Assembly (NCBI RefSeq): GCF_014649915.1
Contig: NZ_BMTY01000018.1
Span: 100,679-164,678, forward strand
DNA length: 64,000 nt
Reading direction: 5' to 3'
Source: Streptomyces toxytricini
Lineage (GTDB): Bacteria > Actinomycetota > Actinomycetes > Streptomycetales > Streptomycetaceae
Shown: positions 56,406 to 63,269 of the stretch, piece after piece
How positions within the stretch are numbered: position 1 is the stretch's first letter
How the letters are laid out: each line of letters begins with the position of its first letter
Program-made: the position numbers and the translations under genes
Notes under the pieces: model-generated
Told to the model about the DNA's origin: nothing
The model's input: only the letters and a program-made list of their open reading frames with translations
The model's database searches: none

Positions 56406-56789
56406 ATGGCAGAGGGAGCAACCGAAACGGGGACGGCCCGGGTGGACGCCTGGATCTGGTCCGTCCGGCTGACGAAGACCCGCTCGATCGCGGCGACCGC
56501 GTGCCGCGCGGGCCATGTGAAGGTCAACGGCGAGCGGGCCAAGCCCGCGCAGTCGGTGAAGGCGGGGGACGAGGTGCGCCTGTTCCACGCGGGCCGCGAG
56601 CGGATCGTGGTGGTCCGGCGGCCGGTGACGAAGCGGGTGGGCGCGCCGGTGGCCGCCGAGTGCTTCGTCGACAACAGCCCGCCGCCTCCGACGCCGGTCG
56701 AGGCGGCCGCGGTCGGCATCCGCGACCGCGGTACGGGCCGGCCGACCAAGCGGGACCGGCGCGAACTCGACCAGCTCCGCCGGCGCTGA
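56406..56789 (+). CDS. S4-domain RNA-binding protein (Hsp15-like)
   Basis: A 127-aa protein with an N-terminal S4 domain: RVDAWIWSVRLTKTRSIAAT, ACRAGHVKVNGERAKPAQSV and AGDEVRLFHAGRERIVVV, the alpha-L RNA-binding motif of Hsp15. The C-terminus is basic (GTGRPTKRDRRELDQLRRR), as in Hsp15, which recycles 50S subunits carrying stalled nascent chains. ATG at 56406. It is divergent from modA with 236 bp between starts; no functional link is evident. Confidence 0.9.
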   Translation: MAEGATETGTARVDAWIWSVRLTKTRSIAATACRAGHVKVNGERAKPAQSVKAGDEVRLFHAGRERIVVVRRPVTKRVGAPVAAECFVDNSPPPPTPVEAAAVGIRDRGTGRPTKRDRRELDQLRRR

Positions 56790-56859
56790 CGCCCGCGGCG
56801 GGACGGTGTACCCACCCGGGGCGGGAGCCCCGCCCCGGGCGCACCGCCCCGCCGCGCGG

Positions 56860-57264
56860 TCAGCCCTTGCGGTAGTCGTACGCCTCCTGCGCCGCGGCGG
56901 CGACGGCGTCCAGGGAGGCCCCGGACGAGGCCGCGACGAGCGCCGCCACCGCGCCCTCCACGAACGGGGCGTCCACCAGGCGTGACCGCGGCGGCAGTTC
57001 GTCGTCCGCCAGCAGCGCCTTCACCGTCAGCACCGCGCTGCCGAGGTCCGCGATCAGGGCCACGCCCGCCCCGCGGTCCACTTCCCGCGCGGCTGCCGCG
57101 ATGCGCTCCGCGCTCGTCCCGAGGCCGCCGTCCGAAGTGCCGCCCGCCGCGGCGACCGGGGCCACCGCCCCGCCCGCCGCCAGTCCGGCCGCCAGCTCCG
57201 CGACCGACTCCGCGACCCGCGCGCTGTGCGACACCAGGACGATCCCGACCGGCCCGCCGCTCAT
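56860..57264 (-). CDS. dhaM: Dihydroxyacetone kinase phosphotransfer subunit
   Basis: A 134-aa EIIA-Man-like subunit that receives phosphate from the PTS protein HPr and passes it to the ADP bound in DhaL. The phospho-accepting His is in VGIVLVSHSARVAESVAELA (near residue 13). LIADLGSAVLTVKALLADDE and APFVEGAVAALVAASSGASL are the conserved GDLGS-like and closing blocks. It is the single-domain form, without fused HPr or EI. The ATG overlaps the dhaL stop (ATGA), so it is translationally coupled. It ends the dhaKLM operon. Confidence 0.92.
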   Translation of the reverse strand: MSGGPVGIVLVSHSARVAESVAELAAGLAAGGAVAPVAAAGGTSDGGLGTSAERIAAAAREVDRGAGVALIADLGSAVLTVKALLADDELPPRSRLVDAPFVEGAVAALVAASSGASLDAVAAAAQEAYDYRKG

Positions 57265-57857
57265 CCCGCCGCCTCCGCCAGGGCCGCCAGCAGCAGCGCC
57301 GAGGACGTCGCCCCCGGGTCCTGGTGGCCGATGCTCCGCTCGCCGAGGTAGCTCGCCCTGCCCTTGCGGGCGAGCATCGGGACCGTGGCCGCCGCCCCGG
57401 CCTCCGCCGCCTCCGCGGCCGCCCGGTAGGAGGTGCCGAGTGCCGCCACCCCGGGGAGCAGCGCGTCCAGCATCGTCTTGTCGCCCGCCGCGGCACCGCC
57501 CAGGGCGGCGACCGCGGTGACGCCCGCGTCCAGCGCCTTGCGCACGTCCTCGTCGGAGACCTCGGCGGCGTCGCCGAGCTCCTTGCCGGTGCGGCGCAGC
57601 AGCGTCCCGTACAGGGGGCCGGAGGCGCCGCCCACCGTCGAGATCAGGGTCCGGCCCGCGAGCCCGAGCACCGCGGCGGGCGTCGCCGGCGGCTCCGCCT
57701 CCAGGGCGGCTCGCACCGCCGTGAAGCCGCGCAGCAGGTTGCTGCCGTGGTCGGCGTCCCCGATGGGGGAGTCGAGCTCCGTCAGCCGGTCCGCCTCGCG
57801 CTCCACGGCGGCCGCGGCGGCCGCCATCCAGCGCCGGAAGAAGTCAGTGTCACGCAA
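57261..57857 (-). CDS. dhaL: Dihydroxyacetone kinase ADP-binding subunit
   Basis: A 198-aa (TTG start) nucleotide-binding subunit. The Asp triad that holds ADP-Mg is in LDSPIGDADHGSNLLRGF (near residue 30). Other family blocks are LISTVGGASGPLYGTLLRRT, GDKTMLDALLPGVAAL and KGRASYLGERSIGHQDPGAT followed by SSALLL. I prefer the TTG at 57857, because GGAG lies 6 nt upstream and DTDFFRRWM follows directly, as in homologues. A GTG at 57881 is the alternative and has no good ribosome site. It is coupled to dhaM by a 4-bp overlap. Confidence 0.92.
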   Translation of the reverse strand: MRDTDFFRRWMAAAAAAVEREADRLTELDSPIGDADHGSNLLRGFTAVRAALEAEPPATPAAVLGLAGRTLISTVGGASGPLYGTLLRRTGKELGDAAEVSDEDVRKALDAGVTAVAALGGAAAGDKTMLDALLPGVAALGTSYRAAAEAAEAGAAATVPMLARKGRASYLGERSIGHQDPGATSSALLLAALAEAAG

Positions 57858-57914
57858 CTCGGTCTCCTCGCCTCGCACCACACCGGCCGGCCGGTCCCGC
57901 CCGCCACCATAAGC

Positions 57915-58919
57915 TCAGGCGCCCCACCGCAGGGCGGCCGTCCGCACGGGCGCGTCCCACAGCCGCAGCAGCTCCTCGTCGGCGCGGCACAGCGTCACCG
58001 AACAGCCCGCCATGTCCAGCGAGGTGACGTAGTTCCCGACGAGCGTCCGGGCGACCTGCACGCCCCGCTCCGCGAGCACCGCGCAGACGTCGGCGGTGAA
58101 CCCGTACAGCTCCAGCAGCGGCGTCGCCCCCATGCCGTTGACGAGGGCGAGGACCGGCCCGTCCTGCGGCGCGATCTGTTCCAGCTCCTCCACGACGGCG
58201 CCCACCGCGGTCCGGGCGATCTCCCGCGACGGCATCACGGGGCGCCGTTCGCGGCCCGGCTCGCCGTGGATGCCGATGCCCAACTCCAGCTCCCCGTCCG
58301 GCAGGTCGAAGGTCGGGCTGCCCTTGGCGGGCGTCGTGCAGGCGCTGAGCGCGACGCCGAAGCTCCGCGAGGCCGCGTTGACCCGGCGGGCGATCTCCGC
58401 GACCTCATCCAGCGGGGCCCCCGCCTCGGCGGCCGCTCCGGCGATCTTCTCGACGAACAGGGTGGCTCCGGTGCCGCGCCGGCCCGCGGTGTACAGGCTG
58501 TCGGTGACCGCCACGTCGTCGTTGACCAGCACCTGCTCGATGCGGATGCCGTCCTCCTCCGCGAACTCGGCGGCCATCTGGAAGTTCAGCACGTCGCCCG
58601 TGTAGTTCTTCACGACGAACAGCACGCCCTGCCCGGAGTCGACGGCCGCGGCCGCCCGCAGCATCTGATCCGGAACGGGCGAGGTGAACACCTCTCCGGG
58701 ACAGGCCGCCGACAGCATGCCCGGGCCGACGAAGCCCGCGTGCAGCGGCTCGTGCCCGGAGCCGCCGCCCGAGACCAGGCCGACGCGCCCGCCCTCGCGC
58801 GCGCCGCGCCGTACGACGATCCGCCGCTCGACGTCGACCTCCAGGTCGGGGTGGGCGGCCGCGATGCCGCGCAGGGCGTCGGCGACGACGGTCTCGGGAC
58901 TGTTGATCAGCATCCTCAT
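57915..58919 (-). CDS. dhaK: Dihydroxyacetone kinase substrate-binding subunit
   Basis: A 334-aa subunit that binds dihydroxyacetone covalently as a hemiaminal on a His, seen in LELGIGIHGEPGRERR (near residue 220). The substrate pocket includes GLVSGGGSGHEPLHAGFVGP (near 48) and LFVVKNYTGDVLNFQMAAEF. VNGMGATPLLELYGF near the end is also typical. With DhaL and DhaM it phosphorylates dihydroxyacetone to the glycolytic ester at the expense of PEP. Start ATG at 58919 (a second ATG two codons on is possible). It is first in the operon. The 248-bp gap upstream (58920-59167) holds the promoter region of the divergent AlkB-like gene. Confidence 0.94.
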   Translation of the reverse strand: MRMLINSPETVVADALRGIAAAHPDLEVDVERRIVVRRGAREGGRVGLVSGGGSGHEPLHAGFVGPGMLSAACPGEVFTSPVPDQMLRAAAAVDSGQGVLFVVKNYTGDVLNFQMAAEFAEEDGIRIEQVLVNDDVAVTDSLYTAGRRGTGATLFVEKIAGAAAEAGAPLDEVAEIARRVNAASRSFGVALSACTTPAKGSPTFDLPDGELELGIGIHGEPGRERRPVMPSREIARTAVGAVVEELEQIAPQDGPVLALVNGMGATPLLELYGFTADVCAVLAERGVQVARTLVGNYVTSLDMAGCSVTLCRADEELLRLWDAPVRTAALRWGA

Positions 58920-59130
58920 GGCGTCTCCCGGGGTGGAGCGGCGGCGGGGCTGGACGGGGGCGGGCGCGCGGCCGGGCGGCCCCAGTCCGCGTCCCGGCGA
59001 TCGGAGCGAGCCTATGCGGCGCAGCGGCGCAGCGTCACGGAACGCGCACGGGACGCGGGCGCCGGATCACCCGCCGGCTTGGGGGTGCCGGACCGGATGG
59101 GGGGAGGGGGGCCATGCCGGGCGCCCGCTA

Positions 59131-59146
59131 TCGAGCTGATGTTCGA
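59131..59146. promoter_or_regulatory. Near-consensus SOS (LexA) box before AlkB-like gene
   Basis: TCGAGCTGATGTTCGA matches the actinobacterial LexA consensus TCGAAC-N4-GTTCGA at all defined positions except one (G for A). It covers the -35 area relative to TACGCT (59156-59161), the usual place for LexA repression. Confidence 0.65.
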
Positions 59147-59155
59147 ACGGCGCGG

Positions 59156-59161
59156 TACGCT
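59156..59161 (+). promoter_or_regulatory. -10 box of leaderless AlkB-like gene
   Basis: TACGCT ends 6 nt before the ATG at 59168, so transcription should start at or next to the start codon. The -35 region falls inside the SOS box. Confidence 0.5.
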
Positions 59162-59167
59162 GAACCC

Positions 59168-59830
59168 ATGAGCACCCTCCGCGGCCCCTCCGCACCGGGC
59201 GGCCTCCCCGGCCTCCAGGGCTCCCTCTTCGACCAGGGGGAGGAGCTCCGGCTCGGCCCGCTCGCCGGGCTGAGCCGCACCCGGCTGGGATCCGGCGCCT
59301 GGGTCGACCACCTGCCGGGCTGGCTCACCGGCGCGGACGCCCTCTTCGCCCACCTCGCCGAGCACGTGCCCTGGCGCGCCGAGCGCCGCCGCATGTACGA
59401 GCAGGACATCGACGTGCCGCGGCTCCTCGCCCACTACGGAGAGGGCGAGCCGCTCCCGCACCCCGTCCTCGAAGAGGCGCGCGAGGCCCTCTGCCGGCAC
59501 TACGCCGCCGAACTCGGCGAGCCCTTCGCCACAGCCGGCCTCTGCCTCTACCGCGACGGCCGCGACAGCGTCGCCTGGCACGGCGACCGCACCGGCCGCT
59601 CCGCCACAGAGGACACCATGGTCGCCATCCTCTCCGTCGGCGACCCCCGCGACCTCGTCCTGCGCGCCCGCGGCGGCGGGCCGACCCTGCTGCGCCTCCC
59701 CCTCGGCCACGGCGACCTCGCCGTGATGGGCGGCTCCTGCCAGCGCACCATGGAGCACGCCGTGCCCAAGTCCGCCAAGGCCGTCGGCCCCCGCATCAGC
59801 ATCCAGTACCGGCCGCGCGGCGTGGGCTGA
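59168..59830 (+). CDS. AlkB-like DNA-repair dioxygenase
   Basis: A 220-aa Fe(II)/2-oxoglutarate dioxygenase of the AlkB type, for direct reversal of alkylated bases. The iron ligands are HxD in DSVAWHGDRTGR (near residue 138) and His in CQRTMEHAVPKSA (near 200). The 2-oxoglutarate Arg lies in GPRISIQYRPRG. GLCLYRDGRDSVAWH is the typical nucleotide-recognition lead-in. It resembles the human ALKBH2/3-like bacterial subgroup more than the gene at 15733. A near-consensus LexA box and a leaderless promoter lie directly upstream, which fits a damage-inducible repair gene. Confidence 0.93.
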   Translation: MSTLRGPSAPGGLPGLQGSLFDQGEELRLGPLAGLSRTRLGSGAWVDHLPGWLTGADALFAHLAEHVPWRAERRRMYEQDIDVPRLLAHYGEGEPLPHPVLEEAREALCRHYAAELGEPFATAGLCLYRDGRDSVAWHGDRTGRSATEDTMVAILSVGDPRDLVLRARGGGPTLLRLPLGHGDLAVMGGSCQRTMEHAVPKSAKAVGPRISIQYRPRGVG

Positions 59831-59833
59831 CGC

Positions 59834-60139
59834 TCAGACCGCCTCCGGCTCCTTCGTCGCGGGCTCCCGGCGCACCGCGTGTGCGGCCGCCCGCAGCGAG
59901 CGCAGCGCGAAGAGCAGGACACCGATGTCGTCGAGGTAGACCGGGTCGGGGATCAGGTCCACCGGCGACACCGTGTAGACCACGGCCACCCAGAACAGGG
60001 CCTTGTCGCGCAGCGGCACCCCCGCGTCCAGCAGCATCCGCCGCGCCCGCACCACCCGTACCAGGAGCACGGCGGCCGTGGCGGCCAGCGCGAGGCCGGC
60101 CGCCACCGCGGCCGTCAGCCAGAGCGTCGTCGTGTCCAT
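59834..60139 (-). CDS. YkvA-like DUF1232 membrane protein
   Basis: A 101-aa protein with an N-terminal TM helix (LWLTAAVAAGLALAATAAVL) and a DUF1232 core: GVPLRDKALFWVAVVYTVSP followed by VDLIPDPVYLDDIGVLLFAL, with the family signature SP(V/I)DLIPD. The function is unknown; YkvA-type proteins are widespread small membrane proteins. Start ATG at 60139. Its stop is 3 bp from the stop of the convergent AlkB-like gene. Confidence 0.9.
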   Translation of the reverse strand: MDTTTLWLTAAVAAGLALAATAAVLLVRVVRARRMLLDAGVPLRDKALFWVAVVYTVSPVDLIPDPVYLDDIGVLLFALRSLRAAAHAVRREPATKEPEAV

Positions 60140-60186
60140 GCACCCTCCCTACCCGTTCCGCCCACCGTGGCCCGCCGGCCGCCCTG

Positions 60187-60648
60187 TCAGCCCTGCTCCC
60201 GCAGGCGGCGGCTGACCTCGCCCAGTCCGTCGGCGATGGCCTCCAGCTGCGCCGGGGTCAGGACGTCGATCAGTGCCTCCCGGACCGCCGACACGTGCCC
60301 GGGGGCGGCCTCCTCCAAACGGGCGCGGCCCGCCTCGGTGAGGACGGCGAAGACCCCGCGGACATCGGACGGGCAGCTGCGGCGCTGTACCAGCCCCGCC
60401 TTCTCCATCTGCGTCACCTGGTACGTCAGGCCGCTCTTCGAATTGATCAGGCCATTGGCGAGTTCCGTCATCCGGAGCTCGTTGCGGGGTGCAGCAGCGA
60501 GCCGCACGAGTATCTCGTACTGCGGGTGGGAGAGTCCCGAGTCGTCCTTGAGCTGCTGGTCCAGATGCCGGTTCACCAGGGCGGAAGCCGCCAGGAAACC
60601 CCTCCAGGCGCGCATCTCCCGCTCGTCCAGCCATCTCGTTCCAGCCAT
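60187..60648 (-). CDS. MarR family transcriptional regulator
   Basis: A 153-aa winged-helix regulator. The DNA-binding part reads LSHPQYEILVRLAAAPRNEL, MTELANGLINSKSGLTYQVT and QMEKAGLVQRRSCPSDVRGV (wing with the conserved D-R), then FAVLTEAGRARLEEA. I chose the ATG at 60648 after a GGGGGC run; an in-frame TTG at 60675 would start inside the operator. It is divergent from a DoxX gene, with two near-identical 12-bp palindromic sites in the gap, so it most likely represses both. The effector is unknown; MarR-DoxX pairs often respond to quinones or oxidants. Confidence 0.92.
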   Translation of the reverse strand: MAGTRWLDEREMRAWRGFLAASALVNRHLDQQLKDDSGLSHPQYEILVRLAAAPRNELRMTELANGLINSKSGLTYQVTQMEKAGLVQRRSCPSDVRGVFAVLTEAGRARLEEAAPGHVSAVREALIDVLTPAQLEAIADGLGEVSRRLREQG

Positions 60649-60669
60649 GCCCCCAGGGTACACAGGTTG

Positions 60670-60681
60670 TTCCAATTTGAA
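60670..60681. promoter_or_regulatory. MarR operator site 1
   Basis: TTCCAATTTGAA, a 12-bp near-palindrome (TTC...GAA) differing by one base from site 2 and placed 41 bp from it, about four helical turns. It lies next to the MarR start region. Confidence 0.6.
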
Positions 60682-60710
60682 TCACTCGCTACTGTCGGCA
60701 AGGATGGCGG

Positions 60711-60722
60711 TTCGAATTTGAA
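60711..60722. promoter_or_regulatory. MarR operator site 2
   Basis: TTCGAATTTGAA within GGTTCGAATTTGAACAACC, where GTTC and GAAC arms extend the symmetry. It lies 42 bp before the DoxX start, and with site 1 it brackets the divergent promoters. Confidence 0.6.
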
Positions 60723-60763
60723 CAACCCCCTCCGCCGAGGGCCGCCCGACCGGAAGGATCCCC

Positions 60764-61321
60764 ATGACCACCCCCTCCGTCGCCACGACGCAGTCGCAGG
60801 CCGCCGCACCGGCCGCCCCCCTCGCCCTGGCCGCGCCCGGATACGACGCCGGCCTGCTCCTGCTCCGCCTCGTCCTCGGCCTGACGATGGCCGCCCACGG
60901 CGTCCAGAAGCTCTTCGGGTGGTTCGGGGGCGGCGGCATCAGCGGAACCGGCAAGTTCTTCACCTCCGTCGGCTACCCGGCGGGCGACGCCATGGCCGTC
61001 GTCGCCGGCCTCACCGAGACGCTCGGCGGCCTCGGCCTCGCCCTGGGCGTCCTCACCCCGCTCGCCGGTGCCGCCGTCGTCGGCACCATGATCAACGCGA
61101 TCGCCGTGCACGGCACCGAGTCCTTCTTCGCCACCAAGGGCGGCATGGAGTACGAACTCCTGCTCGTGGCCGCCGCCGCGGCCCTCACCCTCACCGGCCC
61201 CGGCCGCCACGCCGTCGACCGCTTCGTGCCCGTCCTGCGCGCCCACCGGCTGACCCACGGCGCCGCGGCACTCGCCGTCGGCATCGCCGCCGCGGCCGTC
61301 ACGCTGCTGGTCCGCGCCTGA
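60764..61321 (+). CDS. DoxX family membrane protein
   Basis: A 185-aa four-helix membrane protein. After a Ser/Thr/Ala-rich N-terminus of ~28 residues comes the family opening AGLLLLRLVLGLTMAAHGVQ followed by KLFGWFGG, then GDAMAVVAGLTETLGGLGLA, GTMINAIAVHGTESFFATKG and EYELLLVAAAAALTLTGPGR. DoxX proteins are linked to thiosulfate:quinone or membrane-associated redox complexes (MRC with SodA and SseA in mycobacteria). ATG at 60764 follows GGAAGGA. The divergent MarR and its twin operators indicate inducible expression. Confidence 0.92.
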   Translation: MTTPSVATTQSQAAAPAAPLALAAPGYDAGLLLLRLVLGLTMAAHGVQKLFGWFGGGGISGTGKFFTSVGYPAGDAMAVVAGLTETLGGLGLALGVLTPLAGAAVVGTMINAIAVHGTESFFATKGGMEYELLLVAAAAALTLTGPGRHAVDRFVPVLRAHRLTHGAAALAVGIAAAAVTLLVRA

Positions 61322-61422
61322 CGGACCGGCGCCCCGCCCGCCCGTCCGCCACGGGCCGGCGGGGCGCCGCCCGCCGCGGTCTCCGCTGATTGGGGCAGCC
61401 GATCCGCGGGAAAAGCGCACGA

Positions 61423-63231
61423 ATGACACAACCCATCGAAGACTACGCAATCATCGGCGACCTGATGACGAGCGCGCTCGTCGGCCGCGACGGGTCCATC
61501 GACTGGCTGTGCCTGCCCCGCTTCGACTCCGCCGCCTGCTTCGCCGCCCTCCTCGGCGCCCGCGAGAACGGCCACTGGCGCCTCGCCCCCGCCGCGGCCG
61601 CCGAGGACGAGACGTGCACCCGCCGCGCCTACCTCGACGACACCCTGGTCCTGGAGACGTACTGGGACACCCCCGAAGGCTCCGTCAAGGTCGTCGACTT
61701 CATGCCGCAGCGCGACGAGGCCCCCGACGTCATGCGCATCGTCGAAGGCCTCTCCGGCAGCGTCACGGTGCGCAGCACCCTGCGCCTGCGCTTCGACTAC
61801 GGGCACGTCGTCCCCTGGGTCCGCCGCGTCGACGGCGAGCGCGTCGCCGTCGCCGGCCCCGACTCCGCCTGGTTCCGCAGCGAACCGCCCGTGCCCACCT
61901 GGGGCGAGGACAACAGCACCCGCTCCGAGTTCACCGTCGCCGCAGGCGAAAGCGTCGCGTTCGTCCTCACCTGGCACCCCTCGCACGAGCCCCGGCCCCG
62001 CCCCGTCGACCCCCGCACCGCCCTGCGCCACTGCATCGAGGACTGGCGGGCCTGGACCGCGCAGTGCTCCTACGAGGGCCCGTACCGGGAGGCGGTCACC
62101 CGCTCCCTGATCACCCTCAAGGCCCTCACCTACGCCCCCACCGGCGGCATCGCCGCCGCCGCGACCACCTCGCTCCCCGAGGAGATCGGCGGCGTCCGCA
62201 ACTGGGACTACCGCTACTGCTGGCTGCGCGACTCCACCCTCACCCTCGGCTCCCTCATCTCCACCGGCTTCCTCGACGAGGCCCGCGCCTGGCGCGAATG
62301 GCTGCTCCGCGCCGTCGCCGGCAACCCCGCCGACCTGCAGATCATGTACGGCCTCGGCGGCGAGCGCCGCCTTCCCGAGACCGAGCTTCCCTGGCTGTCC
62401 GGCTACGAGAACTCCGCGCCCGTCCGCATCGGCAACGCCGCCGTCGACCAGCTCCAGCTCGACGTGTACGGCGAGGTCCTCGACGCCCTCCACCTGGCCC
62501 GCACGGCCGGCCTGCCCGCCGAACGCCAGGGCTGGCGCATCCAACTCGCCCTCCTCGACTTCCTGGAGCGCAACTGGCGCCGCCCCGACGAGGGCCTGTG
62601 GGAGGTCCGCGGCCCCCGCCGCCACTTCGTCCACTCCAAGGTGATGGCCTGGGTCGCCGCCGACCGCGCCGTCCGCACCCTGGAACGCGACCCGTCCGAG
62701 CTCGGCGACGTCGAACGCTGGCGCGCCATGCGCGACGAGGTCCACCGCGACGTCTGCGAGAACGGCTACGACCCCGAGCGCAACACCTTCACCCAGTTCT
62801 ACGGCTCCCGCGAACTCGACGCCGCCACGCTCCTCATCCCCCGCGTCGGCTTCCTCCCGCCCGACGACCCACGCGTCATCGGCACCGTCGACGCCGTCCG
62901 CGCCGAACTTGGCAGCAACGGCGGCCTCGTCCGCCGCTACAGCACCGAAGGCCCCTCCGTCGACGGGCTGCCCGGCGACGAAGGCGCCTTCCTCGCCTGC
63001 TCCTTCTGGCTGGCCGACGCCCTCCACCTCACCGGCCGCGACAAGGAGGCGCGGGAGCTGTTCGAGCGGCTGCTCGCCGTCCGCAACGACGTCGGCCTCC
63101 TCGCCGAGGAGTACGACCCCGTATCCGACCGCCAACTCGGCAACTTCCCCCAGGCGTTCAGCCACATCGGCCTCGTCAACACCATCCTCACCCTCGGCAC
63201 CCCCGGCGGACCCCCTGCCGGCCCGCACTGA
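61423..63231 (+). CDS. Glycoside hydrolase family 15 (trehalase/glucoamylase-like)
   Basis: A 602-aa enzyme of the actinobacterial GH15 group that includes mycobacterial trehalase. The N-terminal beta-sandwich (~1-230) starts with the hallmark IEDYAIIGDLMTSALVGRDG followed by SIDWLCLPRFDS. The (alpha/alpha)6 barrel has TTSLPEEIGGVRNWDYRYCW (general-acid Glu region, near 247) and the second catalytic Glu in VGLLAEEYDPVSDRQLGNFP. NFPQAFSHIGLVNT closes the fold. It probably hydrolyses trehalose or short alpha-glucans in the cytoplasm. ATG at 61423 was chosen; TTG at 61390 would extend it by 11 residues. Confidence 0.92.
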   Translation: MTQPIEDYAIIGDLMTSALVGRDGSIDWLCLPRFDSAACFAALLGARENGHWRLAPAAAAEDETCTRRAYLDDTLVLETYWDTPEGSVKVVDFMPQRDEAPDVMRIVEGLSGSVTVRSTLRLRFDYGHVVPWVRRVDGERVAVAGPDSAWFRSEPPVPTWGEDNSTRSEFTVAAGESVAFVLTWHPSHEPRPRPVDPRTALRHCIEDWRAWTAQCSYEGPYREAVTRSLITLKALTYAPTGGIAAAATTSLPEEIGGVRNWDYRYCWLRDSTLTLGSLISTGFLDEARAWREWLLRAVAGNPADLQIMYGLGGERRLPETELPWLSGYENSAPVRIGNAAVDQLQLDVYGEVLDALHLARTAGLPAERQGWRIQLALLDFLERNWRRPDEGLWEVRGPRRHFVHSKVMAWVAADRAVRTLERDPSELGDVERWRAMRDEVHRDVCENGYDPERNTFTQFYGSRELDAATLLIPRVGFLPPDDPRVIGTVDAVRAELGSNGGLVRRYSTEGPSVDGLPGDEGAFLACSFWLADALHLTGRDKEARELFERLLAVRNDVGLLAEEYDPVSDRQLGNFPQAFSHIGLVNTILTLGTPGGPPAGPH

Positions 63232-63269
63232 CGGCGCGCCGCGGCCCGGCCCCGCCGCTCCCGCGGGCC

